A DNA stretch of 64,000 nt from Olavius algarvensis associated proteobacterium Delta 3 (lineage in GTDB: Bacteria; Desulfobacterota; Desulfobacteria; Desulfobacterales; CAFBRK01), in contig CAFBRK010000015.1 of assembly GCA_903231505.1 (NCBI GenBank), forward strand, positions 1-64,000. The letters run 5' to 3'. Under the pieces are notes generated by a model. The model had not been told where the DNA came from. It did not search any database and worked only from the letters and a program-made list of their open reading frames with translations. The position numbers and the translations under genes were made by a program. This document shows positions 44,989 to 52,677 of the stretch, one piece after another; position 1 is the stretch's first letter, and each line of letters starts with the position of its first letter.

Positions 44989-45882
44989 TTGAAGCGCACC
45001 GTGGCCAAACGAATTCTACCGGAGCTGGTGGTCGGCGTGGGCATTCTCGCGGCGGTGGTATTTCTGGCGCTACGGATTCACACGGGCCTTCACTATCGAT
45101 GGGACTGGGGGGCCATCCCCCAGTTCCTTGTGCGGTTTGATCCGGAGCTGAGCCGCTGGGTTCCCAATCTTCTTCTCGAAGGGCTGCTCACCACGATCCG
45201 GCTGAGCGTGTGGGGGACCCTTCTGGCAACGCTCTTCGGCACCGTGATGGGGCTTTTTCGAGTCAGTCCACGCCTGTTCCGGAGGCTTCTGGGAAGAACG
45301 TATGTGGAACTCACCCGGAACCTGCCGCCCTTGGTCCTGGTTTTTATCTTCTACTTTTTCATCAGCGATCAGATCATGCCGGCATTGGGTGTGGACGAAT
45401 TCGTTCGCAATAGCTCTGCCCGGACACAGTCCCTGATCGCATTTTTTTTTGCGCCCCCAGGGATGTTCTCGGCGTTTTTATCCGCCGTGATCACTCTGGC
45501 CCTTTTCGAAGGGGCCTACATCACTGAAATCGTTCGAGCCGGTATCGAATCGATCGAAAAAGGACAATGGGAGGCGGCCGCCGGCCTCGGTTGTAATCGG
45601 CGACAAACACTCCGGCACATCATCCTCCCCCAGGCCATTCGACGGATCCTCCCCCCCCTGGCCGGCCAGTTCATCTCTACCATCAAAGATTCCGCCATTG
45701 TTTCCGTAATTTCCATACAGGAGCTGACATTCCAGGGAATGGAACTGATGGCGGCCACGCACCTGACCTTTGAAATATGGATCACCATCACCCTGTTATA
45801 TCTTGTGCTCACGTTCAGCTGTGCCATGCTGGTGCAACGCTGTGAACATATTTTTTTCAAACGTCGGGTGTATCCATCCTGA
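44989..45882 (+). CDS. polar amino acid ABC transporter permease, second subunit
   Basis: 297 residues from a TTG start 9 nt after the binding-protein stop (MKRTVAKRILPELVVGVG). It aligns over its length with the first permease: YVELTRNLPPLVLVFIFYFF, EGAYITEIVRAGIESIEKGQWEAAAGLG, and EAA loop RQTLRHIILPQAIRRILPPL. A stretch of about 20 extra residues between helices (IAFFFAPPGMFSAFL) is not in the other. The two probably form a heterodimer. No ATP-binding gene follows; the next 746 nt are non-coding. Confidence 0.9.
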   Translation: MKRTVAKRILPELVVGVGILAAVVFLALRIHTGLHYRWDWGAIPQFLVRFDPELSRWVPNLLLEGLLTTIRLSVWGTLLATLFGTVMGLFRVSPRLFRRLLGRTYVELTRNLPPLVLVFIFYFFISDQIMPALGVDEFVRNSSARTQSLIAFFFAPPGMFSAFLSAVITLALFEGAYITEIVRAGIESIEKGQWEAAAGLGCNRRQTLRHIILPQAIRRILPPLAGQFISTIKDSAIVSVISIQELTFQGMELMAATHLTFEIWITITLLYLVLTFSCAMLVQRCEHIFFKRRVYPS

Positions 45883-46628
45883 AATGACGGCACCCCCATG
45901 GACGGATGACATCGCATGTCTATAACGATTGCCAGAATTGCGTTCCGATTCCTTTTACGATCAACCTATCACCGCAAACGCGCAGAGGTCGCAGAGGTTT
46001 TGGAGAGCTGGATTCTGGATTCTCGATACTGGATGAACTGAAAGTCCGAAGCTGAAAGAATAATAAGCGGAAAGATAAACGAAAACGAGAACGATAAAAG
46101 TCGTCCTGTTATGCAGGACTAATGACTTGATGACGCTGCCGCCGGATTCGGCATGCTCACCACAGGCAGGCGGCAGATGACCTGTGGACCGGATAAACCG
46201 GCCAAACCGGCTAACGGGCTAACGGGCCAACCGGCAAACGGGCAAACCGGCAAACGGGCAAACGGGCAAACGGACAAGCCCTTCCGCAGGCTCAGGATAA
46301 ACAGGACATGGAGGGCAACATGCAAAACGATAGTCTGAAAAAATACATATACATTCAATATGCTGCTGGGGCTCTTTCCCCGAATCCCCCTCTCAGGGAA
46401 TCGGGAAACATACAGTTCCTTTGCGTCCTCTGCGGCTCTGCGGTCATCGTTTCCATATGTCTGCAAACGGAACATAGTTATCCACTATAACGGTCGATGA
46501 AATAGTCGGAAACCGGATGAGAGCGTCTGACGGGGCTTCCATTTTCGGGCAGGTTTGACCACCGCCGGGATTCTCGGTATAAGTTATTGTGATTGCCCCT
46601 AATATAGAACTATTCGTGTTAGGACGCT
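45883..46628. repeat. gene-free region with CAAACGGG array inside inverted GCAGAGG arms
   Basis: No gene is seen in 746 nt. At 46191-46280 eleven 8-9 nt units of the GGCAAACG/GGCAAACC type run head to tail. The region is bracketed by a short CGCAAACG-CGCAGAGG-TCGCAGAGG array at 45971-45997 and its inverted form CCTTTGCG...TCTGCGG at 46418-46444. The flanks (45998-46190 and 46281-46417) have biased composition (GAAAG, CGAGAACGA) but nothing I can name. Expected here are the end of the ABC transcript and the promoter of the HD-hydrolase gene. Confidence 0.8.
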
Positions 46629-48419
46629 ATGACGCCATCGAAGTTATCAGATCTCATCGACCACAGCGATCCGGGGTCGGTTTTAAAGGAGGTGCAGGCC
46701 ACTCTGTACGACGCCTTTCCGAACGTCGCCATGGATCCCATAGTGACCGCGTTTGGAGATATCGTCGCCCTTTACGAGGGACGCAACCCTGGATTTCATG
46801 CCTGTAGTACCGGATACCACGACCTTCAGCACACCACAGACACCTTCCTTGCCATGGCCCGCCTTCTGCACGGGGGAGCCGTTCTGGGTGAAACGTTTTC
46901 AGCCGATCACGTTGCCACAGGGCTGATTTCGGCGTTATACCATGATAGCGGCTACCTCCAGGAAATCACCGACACGGAGGGCACCGGAGCCAAGTACACG
47001 CTGGACCATGAGGAGAGAGGAGCCGCATTTTTCGAGCGCTACGGCAGATCGGCCGGGATGTCGACGGAGAACCTCCGGATCGGCCGGCTGTTGATACTTT
47101 CCACGGATCTTTCGGAATCCACCGCAGAAAACGCGGACCGGCCTCCGGCCATCGGGCTTCTTTGCCGACTCATGGTGGCGGCCGATCTGTTGGCACAGAT
47201 GTCGGAACGCAATTATCTGGAGAAACTGTTATTTCTCTACCGCGAATTTCGGGAGGCGGGAATCGACAATTATCCAAACGAACTGGATCTGTTGAATAAG
47301 ACCATCGGATTTTACGATGTTATCGATCAGAGGCTGGAGCACACGGCCGATCAGATAGACCGATTCCTGGTCGCCCACTTTCAGAAACGGTGGCAAATTC
47401 CGGTCAACCTTTACCGGGAAGCCATCAACAGGCAAAAAGCGTATCTTGTCTCCATCCTGTCAACGGGGGACAACGATCCCCGGGGACGTCTGAGACGCGG
47501 CGGCATCGTGGAGGCGATTAAAAACACATCCGGCGATACCCGGGGGCCGAAGCGCGGAAAAGATGTCAAGCACCGTTTGGATGAGAAAATGGTGTACACC
47601 GCGCTGGATCGACCGGAGATCCTGACCCATATCTTTTACCCGCGGACAGAAGTGTTTCACTCGCGAGAGACCCCGGTGGAGAACCTCATGATTCCGGTGG
47701 ACCGCGACGTCAGTTTAGGTGCGCGGTTGCACAGATCCGATGCCTCCGCTCCAAACATCCTGTTTTTCCACGGAAACGGCGAAATAGCCGCCGATTATGA
47801 TGAACTTGGCACCCTGATCACCCGGTGTGGCGTGAATTTCATCGTCGTGGATTACCGGGGGTACGGTCGTTCAGGGGGGAGCTCCACCGTGACAACTATG
47901 ATGGCAGACAGCCACCGGATCTTTGCGTATCTGACAGGCTGGCTTCCCGAAAACGGCCTCACCGGCCCCATGATCGTAATGGGCCGATCTTTGGGGAGCG
48001 CATCGGCACTGGAGTTGGCCGCTGCTCACCCGAACCGCATCCGGGGTCTTGTCATCGATAGTGGATTCGCCGACACCCTTTCGTTGCTGAAACGCCTCGG
48101 GGTTGATGTCGAACACGTTGGTCCGGGCGACTCAAGTGACTTTGGCCAGAGAGAAAAAATTGCCACGTTCACCCATCCGGTGTTGATCATTCACGGGGAG
48201 CAAGACGTCATCATACCCTTTACCGATGGTGCGACCCTTTATGATGCCTCCCCTGCCGCCGACAAGACGCTGCTGGCGATTCCCGGGGCGGGGCACAACG
48301 ATATCTTCAGCCACGGTCTGACATCCTATATGGACGCCGTGGCAAAATTTTGCAGGCAGGTGACAGCAGCTTTCAACAGTTCAACGACCACCCGACCGAA
48401 TCATGATGATGAGAAATGA
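46629..48419 (+). CDS. HD/PDE-like domain fused to an alpha/beta hydrolase
   Basis: 596 residues in two parts. About 35-260 resembles the HD-type cyclic-nucleotide phosphodiesterase fold: YHDLQH at 63-68, HD at 105-106 in SALYHDSGY, and LLCRLMVAADLLAQMS with a further Asp. About 345-590 is an alpha/beta hydrolase: oxyanion motif LFFHGNGE, nucleophile elbow GRSLGS with Ser454, acid in IHGEQDVIIPF and His in GAGHND. A basic linker joins them. No signal peptide. The ribosome site is weak. I know of no named family with this fusion. Possible jobs are hydrolysis of a nucleotide plus an ester or lipid, but the substrate is unknown. The next gene overlaps its 3' end or starts 20 nt after. Confidence 0.85.
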   Translation: MTPSKLSDLIDHSDPGSVLKEVQATLYDAFPNVAMDPIVTAFGDIVALYEGRNPGFHACSTGYHDLQHTTDTFLAMARLLHGGAVLGETFSADHVATGLISALYHDSGYLQEITDTEGTGAKYTLDHEERGAAFFERYGRSAGMSTENLRIGRLLILSTDLSESTAENADRPPAIGLLCRLMVAADLLAQMSERNYLEKLLFLYREFREAGIDNYPNELDLLNKTIGFYDVIDQRLEHTADQIDRFLVAHFQKRWQIPVNLYREAINRQKAYLVSILSTGDNDPRGRLRRGGIVEAIKNTSGDTRGPKRGKDVKHRLDEKMVYTALDRPEILTHIFYPRTEVFHSRETPVENLMIPVDRDVSLGARLHRSDASAPNILFFHGNGEIAADYDELGTLITRCGVNFIVVDYRGYGRSGGSSTVTTMMADSHRIFAYLTGWLPENGLTGPMIVMGRSLGSASALELAAAHPNRIRGLVIDSGFADTLSLLKRLGVDVEHVGPGDSSDFGQREKIATFTHPVLIIHGEQDVIIPFTDGATLYDASPAADKTLLAIPGAGHNDIFSHGLTSYMDAVAKFCRQVTAAFNSSTTTRPNHDDEK

Positions 48420-48438
48420 CGGCCAACCTGCAGCCTCG

Positions 48439-49299
48439 ATGATCAATCGACGGAAGTTTCTCAGATACCTGTACGCAGGCGTTCTGGGTGTCGGACTCCC
48501 CTTGCCGCTCTTTGCCGGCGAATCCACGTATAGATACAAGCAGGCGTTGCGGGAATCAGAGACAAGCATCCGGGATTACATTTACAAAATGCGTCACTTC
48601 GACGACCCCCACCCATCCGACGTGTCTCTTACCCCGGATCAGTTCGACCTGCTGAAATCATCTCTTGAAAGAATGCTTCGCGTTCAGAGGCTGGTGGGTT
48701 ATGGCAATTTCCACCTCATCAGTTTTGACGATGCCATCCGGATGGCCCGTGGCTATGCACGGGTGGGCGATTTCTCGAAAGCTAAAATCGACTTTCTGGA
48801 ACAACTGTTTTACTCCGATGCGTCACACTACGGCTTTTTGGGCGAAAAACCAGTGAACCGGCTGACCGAGAATATCCAAAGAAAAGAAGTGATCAAGATA
48901 CCCGGCTCCGGCAATTATCTGTACAAAGGACATTCCCGTGGAGTTTATGACACCATTCGCAAGTCGATCGGCCGGGATGTCATCCTCACCTCGGGGGTCC
49001 GGAGTGTGATGAAGCAGTTTCTTCTGTTCCTGAGAAAAGCCTATCGGAGTCGCGGAAATCTTTCTTTGGCGAGCCGGTCCCTGGCGCCGCCGGGATACTC
49101 GTATCATGCCATCGGAGACTTTGATGTCGGGCAGGCCGGCTTGGGGGCTCTCAATTTCACCAGCCGATTTGCCGAAACAGACGTATTTCACCGGCTCCAG
49201 GACCTCGGGTACATTCGACTCCGCTATGCGAGAAACAATCTCTTGGGTGTCCGATTCGAGCCCTGGCATATCCGCGTTCGATCGGAATTCCGAGTCTGA
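48439..49299 (+). CDS. Tat-exported M15-type D,D-carboxypeptidase-like protein
   Basis: 286 residues from the ATG at 48439. The N-terminus MINRRKFLRYLYAGVLGVGL has the twin Arg and hydrophobic core of a Tat signal, ending about FAG27. The C-terminal part is a VanY/M15B domain: SGVRSVMKQF, then SYHAIGDFDVG with His223 and Asp229 as zinc ligands, and EPWHIRV with His277 as the third. It would trim D-Ala from peptidoglycan stems in the periplasm. The middle (30-180) is not recognised. The frame is open upstream to 48403, overlapping the hydrolase gene, but the Tat motif fixes the start. Confidence 0.88.
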   Translation: MINRRKFLRYLYAGVLGVGLPLPLFAGESTYRYKQALRESETSIRDYIYKMRHFDDPHPSDVSLTPDQFDLLKSSLERMLRVQRLVGYGNFHLISFDDAIRMARGYARVGDFSKAKIDFLEQLFYSDASHYGFLGEKPVNRLTENIQRKEVIKIPGSGNYLYKGHSRGVYDTIRKSIGRDVILTSGVRSVMKQFLLFLRKAYRSRGNLSLASRSLAPPGYSYHAIGDFDVGQAGLGALNFTSRFAETDVFHRLQDLGYIRLRYARNNLLGVRFEPWHIRVRSEFRV

Positions 49300-49413
49300 C
49301 CGGTCTGCCGAAAAAGGCAACGCATATGTCCACGAAACAGCTCTGGTTGTTTCACAGGGCCGGTGAAGTTTCCCATAGTAACGCATCCCAATGAACGGAG
49401 AGGAGGGTCAGCG

Positions 49414-50082
49414 ATGTCGACATCCGAACGCCCCATTGAAAATCTTCTCACGACGCACATGGATGAAGAGGAAGTCCGTCTGTTCATGGATCAGTTCGAA
49501 TATCAGCGCTTCGACAACGGTGAATTCGTCTTCCGGGAAGGGGACCCCGGCGATGTTCTGTACATCGTCAAGACCGGGCTGGTGTCCCTGGTCAAGGAGA
49601 TCACCGTCGATGTGAACAAGAAACTGGTCCTCGCGCGGCCGGGCATGATCTTTGGGGAATTCAGTTTCATGGACCGCGGCGAGCGATCCGCATCGGCCGT
49701 CACCGAGGATGACAGCGAGCTGTTCTCTCTGAAACGCGCCGTATTCGACCAATTTATTCTGAAACAGCCGCAGGCGGGTATTAAAGTATATATGAACCTG
49801 CTTCAAATCGTGGTTGAAAGACTCCGGCGGACCAACGACGCCTACCGTGATGCCGTGCGTTGGGGCCTGGAAATTACCGGCACGCAAAAGCTGAATTTTC
49901 AGTATCTGATAACCGAGAACGTTGAAATCCGGATCGAGCTATCAAACGGAAAGACAGTTGAAGGCAAGGTTCTCCAGTTGGAACGCAGCGATGCCGGTCA
50001 TGAAATGATCCTTGCAAATAAACTCGGGAAACTCACCATCATTCCCTATCATGCCATCGTATCGGTTGGCCTCGCAGACTGA
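49414..50082 (+). CDS. cyclic-nucleotide-binding domain protein with C-terminal Sm-like domain
   Basis: 222 residues from the ATG at 49414 (GGAGG 7 nt upstream). Residues 10-125 are a cNMP-binding domain of the CRP type: FVFREGDPGDVLYIVKTG and the phosphate cassette FGEFSFMDRGERSASA (80-95). A helix at 120-148 leads to 158-221, which lacks the helix-turn-helix of CRP. It reads like an Sm/Hfq fold: VEIRIELSNGKTVEGKVLQL (Sm1-like) and KLTIIPYHAIVSVGL (Sm2-like). It could be a ligand-controlled RNA-binding protein (inference). It lies alone, 114 nt after the M15 gene. Confidence 0.8.
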   Translation: MSTSERPIENLLTTHMDEEEVRLFMDQFEYQRFDNGEFVFREGDPGDVLYIVKTGLVSLVKEITVDVNKKLVLARPGMIFGEFSFMDRGERSASAVTEDDSELFSLKRAVFDQFILKQPQAGIKVYMNLLQIVVERLRRTNDAYRDAVRWGLEITGTQKLNFQYLITENVEIRIELSNGKTVEGKVLQLERSDAGHEMILANKLGKLTIIPYHAIVSVGLAD

Positions 50083-50255
50083 CGCCTCGTCAGCGCGTGG
50101 TTCCGCCGGCAGGCATGCTCGCAGAGGGGAACCTCTACCGTCGATCGCTGACCGGAGTGAAGCCATCCACCGGCAGACAACCCCGTTTCAGTGTCGCAAC
50201 TCAACGACACGCACACCGCGGCGCCGGCTGATACGAAACGGGGTGTCACCGGGCG

Positions 50256-51176
50256 TTACCCCATGGTACCGGGATGCCGCTCCAGAAGTCCGTCGAAAAT
50301 TTCCCAAAACTTGTTTCGAATCGGATCCCGTTCCATCAGTATCTCATGGCGCGCACCCGGGATCACCGTCAACGCGCAGTTTTGCAACCGCCGGCAGATC
50401 TCGTATTGGGCATCTATCGAGACGATCTGTTCCAGTTCCGCGCAGACTATCTGACTCGGCGTGGGGATCGCTTCCGCAAATCCGGGTCTACCGATCAGAT
50501 CGATGGATCTAAAGGTGGCCGATAACCACCCGTAGGTGACACCGCCGACGGCCAGATCCGGATTTTCGATGGTCGCCTGATGCGCGAACCTAAACCGCCG
50601 GGGATCGGATGTCAGCCGGTTTCCGTGGAAGGTTTCATCATAGGACCGGTACCGGTGCGTTCCGGCAGCGTACCGCCGGCCCATCCCCGCATGAACGGCC
50701 ATCCGGGTGAGCCACCGCACCGCTGTATTTACCCGGGATGAAGGGATAATATCAAACATCGGGGACACGAGGACGGCGGACTGAAAATCATCCGGGTGGT
50801 CGTGGAGATATCGCAACGCGATGTGGCCCCCCATGGAATGGCCGAGTAATCCCAGGTGCGGGTACTCTCGGGGCAGGACCACGCGTTCCATCAGTCGATG
50901 GAGATCGAGAAGGTAGTCCTCATAGGTCGCGACGAATCCTTTGAGCCTGTCGCCCAGCTGTCGCTTCGACAACCCCTGCCCGCGCCAGTCCAGACTGATG
51001 ACATCAAATCCCCTGCCCTGGAGTTCACCGATGGTCTCTGAGTATTTTTCCATAAACTCGGTTCGACCCCCGAGAACCACGGTCGCACCCCGGCATATGT
51101 CGCGTGCAGAGGACCAGATACCGTAGCGCACCCGAAGATTGTCGTGGGTCTCCATATGATCATAGGGCTGTCGCAT
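50256..51176 (-). CDS. alpha/beta hydrolase, lysophospholipase/monoacylglycerol lipase-like
   Basis: 306 residues from the ATG at 51176 (51155 is also possible; the frame is open to 51431 but that part lies in a repeat-rich, poorly conserved stretch). Features: VVLGGRTEFMEKYSETIGEL, FDVISLDWRGQGLS, nucleophile GHSMGG in LGLLGHSMGGHIALRYL, and the final His in PGARHEILME. The acid lies in the IVSIDAQYEICR segment. It probably hydrolyses a monoacyl lipid at the membrane face. It converges with the CNB-Sm gene. Confidence 0.88.
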   Translation of the reverse strand: MRQPYDHMETHDNLRVRYGIWSSARDICRGATVVLGGRTEFMEKYSETIGELQGRGFDVISLDWRGQGLSKRQLGDRLKGFVATYEDYLLDLHRLMERVVLPREYPHLGLLGHSMGGHIALRYLHDHPDDFQSAVLVSPMFDIIPSSRVNTAVRWLTRMAVHAGMGRRYAAGTHRYRSYDETFHGNRLTSDPRRFRFAHQATIENPDLAVGGVTYGWLSATFRSIDLIGRPGFAEAIPTPSQIVCAELEQIVSIDAQYEICRRLQNCALTVIPGARHEILMERDPIRNKFWEIFDGLLERHPGTMG

Positions 51177-51674
51177 ATTGCTTCGAATTGTATTGATGTT
51201 GACCCGGTGAAGATTTTTTCCTAAATTCGATTTTTCCCATTGCCTGCAGCGCTGGACAAAGCCAGATGGAGATGAAGATCCTGAATTAAGAGAAAGTGTG
51301 GTCCTCCAATCGGTTCGCTGAAGCAAAAAGCTTGTTATGCCTTTCTGAAAGCTGCGGGATTTAAAGGAGGAGCTTGCCGTAGCCGCACCCTGGGTTCTCC
51401 GAGATTCGGAGGGTCGTCTTATGAGCGACATCGTCGCGTTTCATAAAATCGTCGTACGATTTTATTTTGTAGCTTGCGTGTATCATGATGCACGTGTTTT
51501 TTAAATACGGAGTCTCCCGGCACGTTGATCTTTCTGAATGAAATAAAGATGGGAATCCTCCTTGCATGGATAAGGTTCGACAGGGTCCAAGGGATCGAGG
51601 TTTACCCGCACGCCTGAGGCGCATAAACCTGTGGCGGCGCCGGAGGCGACCAGGGATTCAACGGGTCAAGTAAA
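51177..51674. other. gene-free upstream region with repeat pieces
   Basis: No real gene is seen between the hydrolase start and the S23-like remnant. It holds copy E of the two-hairpin element (51424-51465), the left octamer array (51583-51600) and a GGCGCCGGAGGCGACCAGGG block (51636-51655) identical to a part of the psd-leader repeat. The hydrolase promoter should lie in 51180-51420 but I cannot pick it out. Confidence 0.6.
51424..51465. repeat. two-hairpin element, copy E
   Basis: AGCGACATCGTCGCG, TTTCATAAAATCGTCG and TACGATTTTAT are in the same order as copy A at 2131 and opposite to copies B-D. The hairpins GCGACATCGTCGC and ATCGTCGTACGAT are intact. It is about 250 nt upstream of the hydrolase start. 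Confidence 0.75.
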
Positions 51675-51904
51675 ATGCTGAAAAGCTTCAAAGAGCTGAA
51701 AGTGTGGGAAAAAGTCACATGCTCTTTTTTTGAGGGTATACAAATAGAAACCTCAATATTAGTAGCAGGGGACTTGGGCGTTTATCGAGGAGGGGGGATC
51801 GGCTGCAACAGAGCGGGACATCGCAGAGACGAAAGAATGCTTAAAGCGTTGATTAAAACATGAGAGAACAAACACTTGACCCCTTGGATCCCTGGACCCT
51901 CTTC
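51583..51904. repeat. paired inverted 8-nt arrays bracketing a gene remnant
   Basis: The left array at 51583-51600 reads GGGTCCAA, GGGATCGA, GG. The right array at 51873-51904 reads CTTGACCC, CTTGGATC, CCTGGACC, CTC. It is the GGATTCAA family of 5303-5516, here weaker. The 272 nt between them carry a piece of the psd-leader repeat and the S23-like remnant. Confidence 0.7.
51675..51863 (+). pseudogene. remnant of a four-helix-bundle (S23 / IVP) gene
   Basis: The 62-codon frame starts MLKSFKELKVWEK, the typical first helix of the four-helix-bundle proteins first seen in 23S rRNA intervening sequences, and ends RMLKALIKT, matching the usual last helix. Intact members have about 120 residues. 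The middle two helices are missing or scrambled (GGGIGCNRAGHRR), so the gene has been deleted internally and probably frameshifted. The remnant lies inside a pair of octamer arrays. Confidence 0.65.
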
Positions 51905-51957
51905 TCCAACTACATTTGAAAAGAACCTTAACAACGATTTCACCACAGAGGCGAGCA

Positions 51958-52212
51958 ATGGCACAGCATTCCCACGAGTTTGTCGAGACCTATGATGACC
52001 TGATCGGATTTGGGCTGGACAGGACCACGGACGAGAACACCCTCATCGTATATTTGCAGAAATTCTCCGACGATGCCCTGGTTCAGAAACTCGTCCCAAG
52101 AATGACTGACGATGAACTGGAGGCGTTGTTTCATCTCATGAACCGGATGATGAGAAAATACCTGTCCGATTCGGAATATCACAGGTTGTTTCTGAAGGAA
52201 GCGTCTCATTAA
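51958..52212 (+). CDS. conserved small cytosolic protein of unknown function
   Basis: 84 residues from the ATG at 51958 (GAGGCGAG upstream). Acidic and helical with no signal: HSHEFVETYDDLIGFGLDR, then LIVYLQKFSDDALVQKLVPRM and MMRKYLSDSEYHRLFL. I recall similar short cytoplasmic proteins from sulfate reducers, without known function. The frame is open up to 51916, but the ribosome site and the start of conservation favour 51958. It stands alone after the octamer pair. Confidence 0.75.
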   Translation: MAQHSHEFVETYDDLIGFGLDRTTDENTLIVYLQKFSDDALVQKLVPRMTDDELEALFHLMNRMMRKYLSDSEYHRLFLKEASH

Positions 52213-52262
52213 CCGACTGTCTATACCCGTAGAGCGTGAATGCATCTGCGTGCAGCGAAATT

Positions 52263-52339
52263 ATCGGTATCGGGTTCGGCATCGGTATCGACCCAAGGAT
52301 GCCAACCGAATTCGATTCCGATGCCGATAGCGACCCCGA
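52263..52339. repeat. hexamer-based palindrome
   Basis: The left arm 52263-52292 is five near-copies of ATCGGT (ATCGGT, ATCGGG, TTCGGC, ATCGGT, ATCGAC). The right arm 52305-52339 is the complement type (ACCGAATTCGATTCCGATG, CCGATAGCGACCCCGA). They pair over about 28 nt across a 12-nt loop. It lies after the 84-residue protein. The rest of the gap to the aminopeptidase (52340-52677) holds TTCGGATGTC and GAAGCCGGAAGCTGAAAG type simple repeats and no gene. Confidence 0.75.
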
Positions 52340-52677
52340 GCATTTCGAGGGCCGACTTATTCGGATGTCGAGCTTCGAATTTCGGATGTCTTACAGCGAT
52401 GGTCAGAATTCCGTTCCGATTGGTTTAGGGGCGAAGCTTCATGCGACGCGTGGGATCGTCTTGTCCCGTCGTCTTGTGGGGTCGAAGTCCCGTTGAAGCG
52501 GGACGAAGCCCCAAGCTCGAAGAGAGAAGCCGGAAGCTGAAAGAGCGGAGTCCCAAACCTGGTGCCTTTGCGTTAGGAATGTTTTTGGTAAACTTGGTTC
52601 CCAATACGCCTCAAAGGGTACATATTTATGGCAACGGCTATAAACAGCCGGTCTTAAAAAAGGATGGAGAGAAACCC

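Noticed and set aside
46191..46280. Possible CRISPR array
   Set aside because: Units are 8-9 nt without spacers; no cas genes are present.
52441..52677. 79-residue extension of the M29 aminopeptidase
   Set aside because: Derived from GAAGC/CGAAG simple repeats; the family N-terminus and a ribosome site start at 52678.
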